In this document: one piece after another, positions 34,802 through 45,048 of the stretch
How the letters are laid out: every line of letters begins with the position of its first letter
Numbering within the stretch: the first letter of the stretch is position 1
Assembly: GCA_902806595.1 (NCBI GenBank)
Contig: CADCXC010000011.1
Location: 930,001 to 994,000 of the forward strand
Length of the DNA: 64,000 nt
Source: Pyrenopolyporus hunteri
Lineage: Eukaryota; Ascomycota; Sordariomycetes; Xylariales; Hypoxylaceae
Reading direction: 5' to 3'
The notes under the pieces: generated by a model
Told to the model about the DNA's origin: nothing
Seen by the model: only the letters and a program-made list of their open reading frames with translations
The model's database searches: none
Translations under genes and position numbers: made by a program

Positions 34802-35591
34802 ATGGCTTCGACAGCCGCAGTTATAGGCAGCACTGGCCTTGTGGGCAGCTACATACTCTCGAACCTCCTAAACCTCAATACCTTTAAGTCCGTCTACACC
34901 GTGTCTCGTCGACAGCCGAAAGCAGAATCGCCTAAACTCGTCGCCACTATCGAAGCCGACACTACCAAATGGGCGTCTAATCTCTCGTCCATTACGCCCC
35001 CGCCGTCCGTGGTGTTCTCTGCTCTAGGAACCACCCGAGCCCAAGCTGGCGGCATTGCGAACCAGTGGAAGATCGACCATGACCGTATGTCACAACCACT
35101 CGTACCATCCTACCCTCTTGCGCATCAATTGAAGTGAGCAACCGAACTGACCAGAGCTTTCAATTCATCCAGTCAACGTCGAGCTCGCCAAAGCCGCCCA
35201 CTCCGCCGGGGTCAAGACCTTCGTCTTCGTATCGGCCGCCGGCACCCGCGGTCTCGCTAGCAGCTACGTGCCCTACTCCAAGATGAAGAACGGCGTCGAA
35301 GACACCATCAAGTCCCTCAATTTCGACCAAGCAATTATCGTACGGCCGGGTCTAATACTCGGGGAACGCGAAGTCCCTCACGCGGGCGGACCGCTGTTCA
35401 TCTCTCTCGCGCGTGGCCTTGGGAAGATCTCTCAGGGCGCGCTGGATATGTTCGGCCAAGAGGCCGAGGTCATCGGACGCGCCGCCGTCCACGCCTCTAT
35501 TATCGCCGCCGAGGGAAAGGCGCCTAGCAAGTACTGGGTCCTGGAGCAATCCGACATCGTGAAGCTTGGCAGGGACGAGTGGAAGTTTTGA
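34802..35591 (+). CDS. FMP52: FMP52-like NAD(P)-binding protein
   Basis: Exons 34802–35084 and 35173–35591 with an 88-bp intron give 233 residues. The N-terminus carries the Rossmann motif GSTGLVGSYIL (GxxGxxG) and then a basic segment (VSRRQPKAE) that suggests NADP binding. Later landmarks are VFSALGTTRAQAGG, KTFVFVSAAGTRG and YVPYSKMKNGVED, where the YxxxK pair sits at the usual catalytic place of the extended short-chain dehydrogenase fold. The C-terminus includes IVRPGLILGERE. Yeast Fmp52 is a mitochondrial outer-membrane protein linked to stress tolerance. Whether it is an active enzyme is not known, and the substrate is undefined. Confidence 0.88.
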
Positions 35592-37077
35592 TTGACGAAG
35601 AAATCCGGGGCTGTTATATAGGTAGCTTTTGTTTCAAGGCACGGCGTTGGGGTATGGGCCATTCCCAACTCATACGTAAATGATTTGACGGATTTTCGAG
35701 GCATCTAGTAATGAAGATAACATGCATTCTGCTAAACTTATGGCAAGTAGGATTCCTGCGGCTCTGCATGCTAGGATCAGTTTGGCATTTTAACGTTATA
35801 CAAGCTTCCGATCCACGATGCGACTTATTGCCAGGCGCATAATTTCCCATTGGTCAGGCCTACAACGTGGAAAGGTGTTGGTGGGTGGGCTACTACTTTC
35901 CACCCCAGAAATCTTTCCCTTTCTTGTCACGATGCTACATGGGAATGAATCCTTCAAGAAAGAGTCAAGCGACTCAGATAGTTTTCCTCAACATTCCCTA
36001 TCTCGATTTACACGTCACACCGACGGGCGAGTAGAGACCTTAGTTGGGTTTTTGACAATCACAATCGTAGTGCCGTTTTGAGGGGATTGGAAGAAATCGC
36101 CATGATATGCTAAGGTCTCTTGTTTCGCCATGCAAAGGCTCACCTCAATTTGCCATTCCCATTGTGTCGGGCTCTTTGCCTGTGATGAATCATCTGAGTT
36201 GTCAGGATCTTTATTCCCTTTGTAGACAGAGGTTCTCTAGGAATGTAACAACTTAGACCGATTCACTTATGATTATTGTCCATGATGTCTGACGCCTACA
36301 TTGTTTCTTAATCATATCCCTTTTTAGTTACTTTTAATAGAATAGAAGGCTGTTGAAACTTTCCCTTATGTATGGCAACTGCGGCGTATGAAAATGATAA
36401 ATATCGACCTCTTGAACAGGGACGAGCAGCAACATTACTTACAATCTCTACCCTTAAAAGTAACACATCCGAAAACAGGTAGACATGGGTTTTGGGAAGA
36501 AGGTTGAGAAATTTATCATCACTTTGGTGATGGTAACCGTGGGTTGGATAGTTCTATTCGTAATGGACTGGTAGTTATCAAGGACAAATTGGAGGGTGTT
36601 CTACAACTCTCCGATGAGCGCCACGTTCAGTTATAGAACTTCCACTCATAGGCTTTCCTCCTTTGGGTACCTACGTAGATAATATATCGGCCTTGTGTGT
36701 TCCTTTTAATTCGATTTCCTGTGTCAATAGCCTAATCTTCTAGAATCGCAAATTACAGTAGTAAAAAGAAGCTCAGAGGCATACTACATGCACCTAAAGC
36801 TCGAAAATGGTCTATTAAGTGAGGTTTCTTATTGTAAGCTTCTAGATTTCTGCTGCGTCTATGCAGAGCGAACGTAGCCACTGAAGTAAGCCGCAAGAAT
36901 GTAAAAGATCCGGTAGCACTCCGCGACCCGCATTCCATACCTCTTTCGTAAACCCTCCCGGCCCCAAATCATCGGAAACCTCTTCCTCTAAAATTGCCCC
37001 ACGCGTGACACATGGGGAAATCTAGTTAGTTCTCGGCTACGTGCAGACAAAACTCGCAACCTCTCCCTCTCTCGTAG
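35592..37077. other. intergenic region
   Basis: No classical gene recognised. It contains a 29-codon frame with an ATG at 36485 (listed separately). The remainder is AT-rich without motifs of note. Confidence 0.45.
36485..36574 (+). CDS. possible 29-residue single-helix membrane peptide
   Basis: A very short frame begins at an ATG with G at +4 (AGACATGGG) and ends at a TAG. It encodes a basic N-terminus (MGFGKKVEKF) followed by about 16 hydrophobic residues (IITLVMVTVGWIVLFV) and MDW. The layout is that of a tiny single-pass membrane peptide. No homologue is known to me, and a chance frame is quite possible. Confidence 0.2.
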   Translation: MGFGKKVEKFIITLVMVTVGWIVLFVMDW

Positions 37078-37988
37078 TCACTTCTTGCCCATGAACGTCT
37101 CCACCATGCGGCGGAAGGGCTCGCGCCTCGGGCCGTCGACGGCGTCGAAGCGGTCCTTGACCATGCCGACGGGGATCTCGTCGTCGCCGCGGAGCAGGCC
37201 CGCCCAGGCCTCGTCGATGAACTCGGACAGCGGGATGCCGATGTTGCCCTGCCCGATCCTGACCAGCTCCTCCTGCTGCGAGTGCAGCTCCGTCTGCACC
37301 GCCGGTGGCAGGATCTCGATCACCTTGATGTGCCGGCTGCCCTCGTCGTGCTGCAGCTGCGCCCGGATCGACCACATGAGCGAGTGCAGCGCCGCCTTCG
37401 TCGCGCAGTAGTTGCCGCACCGCGGCAGCGGAACCAGCGCGAGCCCCGAGGATACGGCGACTAGGGCCGCGGGCTTCGGCGCGCGCGATTGCAGCTGCGG
37501 GAGCAGGTACGTGATTAGGTACAGGTACGACGTGTAGTTGGTGTTGAGCTCCTGCAGCGTGCGGGGAAGGTCGATCTCCGTGGGCTTGCTGAAGTCCAAC
37601 GTGCGCTGGATGCCCGAGTTCAGGAACACGGCGTCGATGTTAGGGTACTTGGCCACAATACTGCATACGCCGGTCAATTAGTCAACGACTCATTTTGGAA
37701 TTCCCGCCATGCTAACTACTCCGGACTTCCGGGATTCCGGTCTTGTCCGAATCCGCGCGCAAATACTTACTCTTTGGCCCACGCCTCGATGTTGTCGAAG
37801 TCAGTGATGTCGAATTGAGAGGCCGCGACCTTGTCGGAGCCGTGCTTGGCCACAAGGGTGTCAAGCCTCTCCTTTCGCCGACCGACGCCGATCACGAAGA
37901 TACCATTCTCGATCATGCGCTCGGCGAGGGCGTAGCCGATGCCGGCCGTGGCGCCGATTAGGAGAACGTTCTTATACGGGAAGGACAT
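37078..37988 (-). CDS. short-chain dehydrogenase/reductase
   Basis: Exons 37771–37988 and 37078–37660 with a 110-bp intron give 266 residues. The N-terminus has the classical cofactor motif GATAGIGYALAERM (TGxxxGIG type), then GRRKERLD, which favours NADP. Across the intron, AWAKD joins IVAKYPNIDAVFLNSGIQ. The catalytic Ser lies in LVAVSSGLALVP and the YxxxK pair in NYCATKAAL. The length is typical for a classical SDR. It resembles DltE-like fungal SDRs; the substrate is unknown. Exon 2 is notably GC-rich compared with the AT-rich surroundings, which produces long shadow frames on the other strand. Confidence 0.9.
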
Positions 37989-39754
37989 GTTCCCTTTTTA
38001 CGCGTCTAGTAGGTATAACTGAGCCAAGGAGGAATTTCAAACAAAGCCTAAAGGACCAGATGCAATTTTTCTACTCGGTGGGTATCGATGACGAAGATGA
38101 AGGCCCTTTAGTCGGTAGCATTCAGCGTATTTACGTGGGACATCCCGAGAACAGGCAAAGCTGCGTATCCTCTCTACTTTATCTCCGATTCATAACGCCG
38201 CCTAGGGGAAACACTAGCACTACCTAGATCGCATAGAGTCGATGTTCGCCCGGGGGGGAGTTACAACCAAGTTACATTGACCATAGGTGTAGTAGGACGT
38301 ATCGGTTGTTATGCCGGCATCGTGTTTTTTCTATTGGCATAAACCAGATGAAGACACCGGTTCGGGAGATGTAGACCGAACGCTTTCAAGGTGTCTTATT
38401 TCCACATGGGTTCAAGGATGCTACTTGATCAAGGTCAACCCCACACGCAGTCGAGGGATTCCATATCGGCAGCTCGAATTCAACCGTAATTGGTTACATG
38501 GCATCTATTTACCTAGCTACCTGAGGTAAGTAGTGTCGATATAGGATCTAGATTTACATAAGGAGGGCTCGGCAAAGTAACCCTAAAGATCCTCCCGATT
38601 CGGTAGTAGGCCATTGAATGGAACGCATCGCGGGATCTATGGACCCGGGAAGTTTTAATTTAGACTAGACGCCTTCCACTAAACCGCCTAAGTTACCGCT
38701 CAAGTGTGCTGTGAACACCTGGAAATATAATGGAGTTTGGCGCATGTCTCATTATAATTACAGCGTTGGAGCTCGCTAATATGCCGCTCTACTCGTTCAC
38801 TATAATCGTAAGGTCGAAGCGCCATAATTCGGTGCTATAGGTCTTTTATCCGCAGTTATTGAAATGCTAGGTGTGCCTACGGACCGCTATATTATACTGG
38901 CTCTTAGCGCTATACCCTACATCCGTTAGCTAGTAGGGACCTAGGTAGGTGGTGGGGTAAGCGCTAAGACTCACTATAAGACTAATAGTTTAGCACCTAG
39001 CCTACGCTGCAATCAATCATTTCATTAGACTACCACTTGGAAGCACTCGGCCATGGAGACAGCAATTCTAGGTACATAGATAAGCAACAGTGCGTTAACG
39101 ATTATTTGCTGAGCTGAAGGAAATAGGGTATTAATTCAAAATCTTGGAGTATTGTGTATTCTGCTCCGTACGTGTTGTGTATAAACTGCTTAATTCCAAT
39201 CTCCTGAGTTCAATGTCTTATCCACTACTTCGTCCAGCCTAGGACCATATGAGTATGAGGTTCAAATTAAATTAGGGTCCTCGATTTCCACGTCTTCTGG
39301 ATCTTAAATATACGATAGCCTTGAAAACTTCCGGAAATACTTTCAGTCAGCCTTTGATGTCGTTGATTAAGGGGCCGAAGTTTGAGTTTATTAGCTGGAT
39401 ATCCGACTCTGGGGTACTTCATCAATAAAGTAGCCCCTATTATTAAAGATTTACGACGTTTAATGTCTAAGATGAGATCTTTGACGAAGGTTTCCTATTA
39501 CACGCCATATAAAAGTATCTATTGACTAATTTTGGATATCTGGATGCTAAATTGTCTTTAGGCGCTAGATGTATTCACAATTTACGGTACAAATTCTATC
39601 GGCTCATATAGGGGCAGATATTCTTGAACCGCCTCGAGTTTATAGTACGGAGAAGAACAATTTTGGTTATTTAGAGGACCAACTTTTCCTTATTTACAGA
39701 TCAACCGAATCAACCATTGGTTTACCCCGTGGAAATCCTAAGCCTGCTCCGTCT
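37989..39754. other. AT-rich gene-poor spacer
   Basis: No exon recognised. The GC content is low through 38550–39560, as in a degraded repeat, but I found no terminal repeats or transposase motif. A TAGGTAGGTGG element is near 38940–38955. Confidence 0.45.
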
Positions 39755-40828
39755 TTACGCAATGCCGAAGAAGGCAAGATCCTGGGCTTGGTGAATCGGA
39801 ACGGTGTGGCCGACTCCTTGAGCGCTGTATCCAACAAGCTGTGCTGTGTTCGCGTCGCCGTCTCCATAGATCGTCTGGGTGTAACCGTTCTGTGGGGTGT
39901 TGGCCTTGTCCTTCGAGGTTGTGAGGCCGAGGACGTTGGACCACTGCTTGAGAGTCTCTTGATCTATTAATATAGTTAGTCTACTGTACTATGCGTTTGA
40001 AACGGCTTAGGACGTACAGTTAGGGTATCGCAGAGTGCTGTCAGCAGTTCCGTGCCAACTGTACATGTATGTTAGCTTAAGGAGTCTATAAGCATCCGAT
40101 TAGGCTTTTCTTACACTTGCACCCTGGGTCGAGGACCAGTGTAGTCTGGGTAGTACGATCGGACGAGGTCACCCCATTGCTGAGCAGTCTTGGTAGTCTG
40201 TCCATTGGCACACTGGTTGTTCCATCCAGGGGGATCTTGAGTGGCGGTTGAGCCCGGGACGGCGAAGCATCCGTCCGGCACGCCGGAGTAAAGAGATCCT
40301 GCCTTGAAGACATCAGGGTATGCTCCGAGAAGCACATTCGTCATCATAGCTCCGGAACTGGTTCCTGTAACGAATGTCCTGTTTGCGTCTCCGCCGTATT
40401 TCTCTACCGCATATTTGACCATGTTTATGATAGTCTGGCTGTCGCCGCCGCCGTTGTGTTTTAATGCTATATATACATGGTTAATGGTACGCCCGTCGTG
40501 AAGCCTTGTGGTTGAGGGAAAGAAGAAGACACATACTGGCGTCGGAGGCAACGTCAAAGCAACCACCTCCAGACTTCGAGTTGGGATAGATCAAGATAAA
40601 GCCGTGCTGGTTAGCCAACGGTACATATTGGGTCTCTCCAGCGTAACCCGTAGCTGAACCTTGGCAGTGATGTACTGCCACGACGATGGGTGCCGGTTTC
40701 TGGAGGTTACTCGGCACGTACGAATACATGCCCAGCTTTGTAGGAACAGCATTGAAGTCATTGACCTTGCTGATAGATTGGCAGCTGCCAAGAGTAACAA
40801 GAGTTGCCAACGTCGCCGAGACCTTCAT
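39755..40828 (-). CDS. secreted CE1-type esterase (feruloyl or acetylxylan esterase)
   Basis: Exons 40537–40828, 40115–40466, 40018–40058 and 39755–39963 join in frame to 297 residues. The ATG at 40828 starts a signal peptide (MKVSATLATLVTLGSCQS); upstream only a GTG is in frame. Landmarks of the poly(3-hydroxybutyrate) depolymerase-like esterase family follow: VAVHHCQGSATGYAG, the nucleophile motif GTSSGAMMTN (Ser near residue 134), YSGVPDGCF, the acid region WHGTADSTLRY, and GVGHTVP with the catalytic His. The family releases ferulate or acetate from xylan side chains outside the cell. The third exon is only 41 bp. The first intron could be misread because a shorter acceptor is nearby, but only the CATTAAAAC junction restores DATLKHNGGG. 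Neighbouring beta-mannosidase supports a plant cell-wall role. Confidence 0.88.
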
Positions 40829-42524
40829 GTTGTCGTTCTTCACCGGGGTCGCTGTTAGATGTTGCTGGAATGTCCCAAAAAGAATCGCTTGAAGCCTGAG
40901 GGGAGGGCGAAGTAAATAAACATTTTCTTCCCGTTAGATGCCCTACCCTTAACCTCATAGCCTAGTCCATGTGACAATTGCCATTTCCCCGAACGCCTTC
41001 TCCTATGTCTCTTAGGCTAATCTACTAGTTGGTAAATTCGCAATGCCATAGCTCGTACCGGATCTGGAAAACGGACGCTCGGTTAATCAATAGGTAGCAT
41101 TACCACTGCGGAGAAGTTGGGGAATAGGGACATAAGGACGAGTCGTGACGCGTTTGAAGCAACTAATATTATCAGATATAAAGTCGAAACAGCGCGACGT
41201 TCTAGGTCGTCGCGACAGAATTCTCGGCTAAATAGCGAATGGCTTCTCAGCTACGAGCATATGCGGAAGCCTCGAATTCGAGAACTTGATATTACCTTAC
41301 GAAATTAATAGGGAATAGTATTGGTATTATTTTCTTTTGAGCCTCCGGTACAATTGCCTGCCAGGTACCTAGTAGTTACCTTACTTGTGCCCCTGAAATC
41401 ATTCTTCAGAATTGGTCTTAATTTAGCCCAAGTTATCACCAAATTCCTTCAGAAACACTATGAAGCTTAGAACCTCAGCTAATTAGCCAGAACAGTCTCT
41501 TGATGCTGAATAAAGATATGTTAGCCATATCTAAAACGTCGCCCTTCACAAACCTTCGGAGTTGCGACAAGTTTTGTGCGATAGTAGTCGATAATATTAT
41601 TCTCGCTATTACTCGTAAGGAGCTCGTCGAAGATGCTACCTCCGGGGTTTATAAACTATTTGGAGAAGTCACAGGCCTTTGGTCCGGGCAGACACCTTAG
41701 AAATGGAAAAATGCGACCCTGTGGCCGGTCTGGTAATAAAATTGTCTTTGCCTTGACGTTACGGTGAATGGGGTTTTCTTCATCCCGGCCATGTGGAGTT
41801 AAGAAGCTCGCCACCGCCTCGGATATCCACAGCCCTCCGCGGGGTGATTAGAGTGTAGAGCTCAGTAGACCATTCTGAGCCTTCATATTGGGCGAGGGTA
41901 GCATACTCTTTATAGTTAGGTATACTGGATAGGTAATAACCCAGTTAAGCTCCTCGTGGGGCGGGCGCAAGGATTTCTGCAAATCTTTAGGAAACGATTC
42001 TCAGTAGTTCCCCAGAAACTGGGAAATGAATCTATTGCGACATCTCCCTTATTGTCCATGGAACTTACAACTCTAAGCTTAATCTTCAGTTCAACTTGGG
42101 TGCCTGAAACCCTTTCAGGATGGATGAGCGATGCCGTTGGCCGATTGCAATGTCATTAAGTAGGGTGTAGTTAAATAAGACTGCCCTACATAAGTACAGT
42201 TTACCACTTAAATATTAGAGTATCCAGGCAGGGAATGAATATGTCGAGAGATTCCGTGTACCTATAGTAATTTTAATATGGTTGCCGTTTCGTTTGCGGT
42301 ATACATATGCTATGCCATAATGTCAATATATTCATTGGGTTAAACTAATTCCATCCCCTTCCCAAACATAAACGACGGCCGGTGAAGACACCATACCTAT
42401 ATATGAGCCAAAGCACTCCTTAAAGGACCAATTTATAGGGTCGTCTAAACTCGTTCGTGCTTGGAACCAGATTTGGATAGGGGGTGGATTTTGGTCGAGT
42501 AGCTGAAAACATAGGGGGAACTTG
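40829..42524. other. spacer containing a kinase relic
   Basis: AT-rich intergenic DNA between the esterase and a second short-chain dehydrogenase. Apart from the kinase-like fragment listed separately, no exon is supported. Confidence 0.45.
41700..41910 (-). pseudogene. relic of a protein kinase catalytic loop
   Basis: On the minus strand, about 41845 to 41700 reads in one frame as SEAVASFLTPHGRDEE then NPIHRNVKAKTILL. This resembles the end of helix E and the catalytic loop of a protein kinase, whose consensus is HRDxKxxN. The catalytic Asp is Asn here, and the residue expected before HR is missing. Just upstream a different frame gives YATLAQYEGSEW, and stops flank the segment, so at least one frameshift and several nonsense changes are present. 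The N-lobe and activation segment are not recognisable. I take it as a decayed fungal kinase gene. Confidence 0.4.
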
Positions 42525-43509
42525 TCATTTGAGTATGGAGACCGACACTCCAGAGTCTACCACCAATGACTGTCCATTAATAAAACTTGCCCCAGGGCTT
42601 GCCAAGAAGTGAATCGTGCTCGCTATCTCTTCGGTCATCGCGGCACGACCAAGAGGCATATGCTCTCTGATGACTCCGTCGATATCTGGGTCTCTCTCAA
42701 GGCTGCCTTTTAGCATCGGTGTGTTTGTGAAGCCCGGACACACTTCGTTTATTCGAAGACCAGACTTCATGTTTTCCAAGGCTATAATGATAAGGTCAGT
42801 ACGATTAATCTCTGTGGATTTTTGAGTCTGACACACCAGCACACATCACTATGCCTCGCGCAGCGAACTTGCTTGCCGTGTAGTTGAGTGACTGAGGCGT
42901 AGCAACCAGAGCCGCTAAAGAAGTGACGTTGATGATTGAACCAGGACCTATACTCCGGCGGCCACTGCGGCCTTCGGCATAGAGATGTTCTTGGTCCTTC
43001 ATCACACTGATTTCTTCTTGTAGGCAGCGTAGGATACCTTTTGCATTGACGTCATGTAGCAAGTCGTATTCCGCTTCGTCTATATTTGGCACATTAACTG
43101 CGTTTCTATTCAGCACCTAGGGGAAATAAGTTAGCGATACGATCACCTATTATCGTGATTACTAACTCCAGCGCTGTTGATAGCATAGTCTATCCTGCCG
43201 AACAATTCCTTAGTTTTGGTGACCATTGCTTTTACAGACGCTCTGTCTCTAACATCGACAGCGATAGCAGCGGTTTCATAGTTTTTAGCCGACGCGATAG
43301 ATTTGCTCCTTTCCGATGCCTTTGTCGCCGCATCGAGTGCCAGATCAGCGAAGACTACTGCTCGGGCACCCCTCTCTGCAAAGGTCAACCCGACTTCTAG
43401 GCCGATTCCACTGCCTGCTCGGAATATGTTAGTCACGCCGGCGACAACAAGGTTTACAAAGATATTACACACCAGCACCAACAACTAGAGCTACGCCGTT
43501 AACATCCAT
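42525..43509 (-). CDS. short-chain dehydrogenase/reductase, four exons
   Basis: Exons 43473–43509, 43167–43414, 42837–43116 and 42525–42781 join in frame to 273 residues. Two of the three introns use GTGTGT donors. The 37-bp first exon encodes MDVNGVALVVGAG and joins GSGIGLEVGLTF, completing the TGxxxGIG-type cofactor motif. A DVRDRASV segment, an INSAG motif, a Ser in IINVTSLAALV and the pair NYTASK mark the classical SDR active site. RINEVCPGFTNTPM and INGQSLVVDSG are typical of 3-oxoacyl-ACP-reductase-like members. It is probably NAD(P)-dependent, with an unknown alcohol or ketone substrate. It may belong to a small carbohydrate or secondary-metabolism neighbourhood, but nothing nearby proves this. 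Confidence 0.88.
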
Positions 43510-45048
43510 GGGGACTTATGTGATATTTAACGAGGAATATAAATTTACATGGATTATGTGTAGATTGATGGTAATTCGAGGTTCCAGGATTGGTGGCCTC
43601 CTTGATCACCAAGATAGCTAAACTACTTGATAACCCCCAAGTGTATGGAAATAAACTGAAAGTGAAATAAGGGACCCGGCTGCCGTCGTGTATTGCAGGA
43701 TCAGATTCGGGCTATCGGAAAATGATAATAATAAAATGTTAGCTATCTAGCTAGGGGAAAGGTTCCAAGTTGGTCCTTTTGAACTCTTAATCCCCTGGAG
43801 CCCTTTGTCCTTCAAAGGCTACTATCGAATGACAGTGAGAGCTGTCGTGGTTTACCAAATATTCGATAACAATCAGGCGATCAATGCTAGAATAGTGCTG
43901 GCGCTGGTGTCTTATCCAGGCTTTGGGATCCTATGTCACCGTCGTATCGCAGGCAGACTCGGTGGGGTATAATGTTGGTTGGTCGATGTAGGCGATGAAG
44001 ATTCCTTGACCCGGGTATACAACCAACACTCTAGCCCGTTAATCCTATCTTGGCCCGTAATATTTCGCACCTACATAGCTACTTGGTCCTTATATAGGCG
44101 GACTCCGTTAAATATTTACTGCTCCATTAATAGCTAATTCCAAAGAATATTCCTTCTTAGGACCTGGGCAACTTCTCTCGCATCCGGGAGCCACTACTGG
44201 CTTTTGTTAAGGTGCGCTGGTGTAGCCCGTAGAGTCGCTCTAGAAGCGGATTCTTTAGACGTTGGTACACCCTTCCTCGCCTTTATGACGGTTCTGTATA
44301 CTTCTAATCATTGGGCTAGTCTGCGTCCGGAAGAATTTGTTTTCCATAGGTTCTGCAACTAGGCGGCGTCGACGTCGTTTTGAACTCCTATTCGCGAGAA
44401 CTCCACTCTATCCTGAAAGCCTGCGCCCCCTGGCCGCTTCGTTGGGGTTGGGGGGAAGGGGACACCTGATGGTGGACAATATAATGTGTTTTATATTCTG
44501 TCATGGTGTGGGCTTCATTGGCTTGCTGAAGTCCGCTGTGTGTCAAGAAGACGTCGTGACTGAGTATTTTGTTCTCATAAATAGTGCTAAAAATACATTC
44601 GGTACGTGTCGACGTCCGAAGAAGCTATAATTGGGCCTCATTTGCTTGCGAAGACTGGAATTATGACATGGTGTGAAAGCCCAAGGGGAGAGCAGCCTCC
44701 ATGAAGCTCAAAGCTATCTGATTATTTTTGAGGGGGATGTCTACTGCTATGCCAATGTGATGTATGGCTACCTTAAAGCAACAAATTTCCGTATGCCTAC
44801 ATAGTGTCTGACGTACGGACTTGCAGGCCGTGGATATTATTATACCTAGGTATTTATGGTTTTCAGGTTACTCTCTATGCAGTATGCTACATACCCGAGT
44901 TATAGAAGTAGGTCGCGACTTTGGTTTGAATCATCGTGCTCCTTTCGCATTGAAGAGCGCAACGAAGACGTTAATACGTACTTAAAATTGAAACATTATA
45001 TCATTACTAGATGTTTCTCCGCCATAGTCTTATGATATCCTTCCTGCC
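43510..45048. other. AT-rich spacer
   Basis: No coding exon recognised. A plus-strand frame at about 44337–44630 (97 codons) has an Arg run and no family resemblance; I regard it as chance. No transposon ends were found. Confidence 0.45.

Noticed and set aside
38550..39560. AT-rich segment considered as a degraded transposon
   Set aside because: No terminal repeats, target-site duplications, transposase or reverse transcriptase motifs were seen on either strand.
41500..41700. 66-codon plus-strand frame that looks protein-like
   Set aside because: It starts at TTG, has no domain, and overlaps the minus-strand kinase relic.
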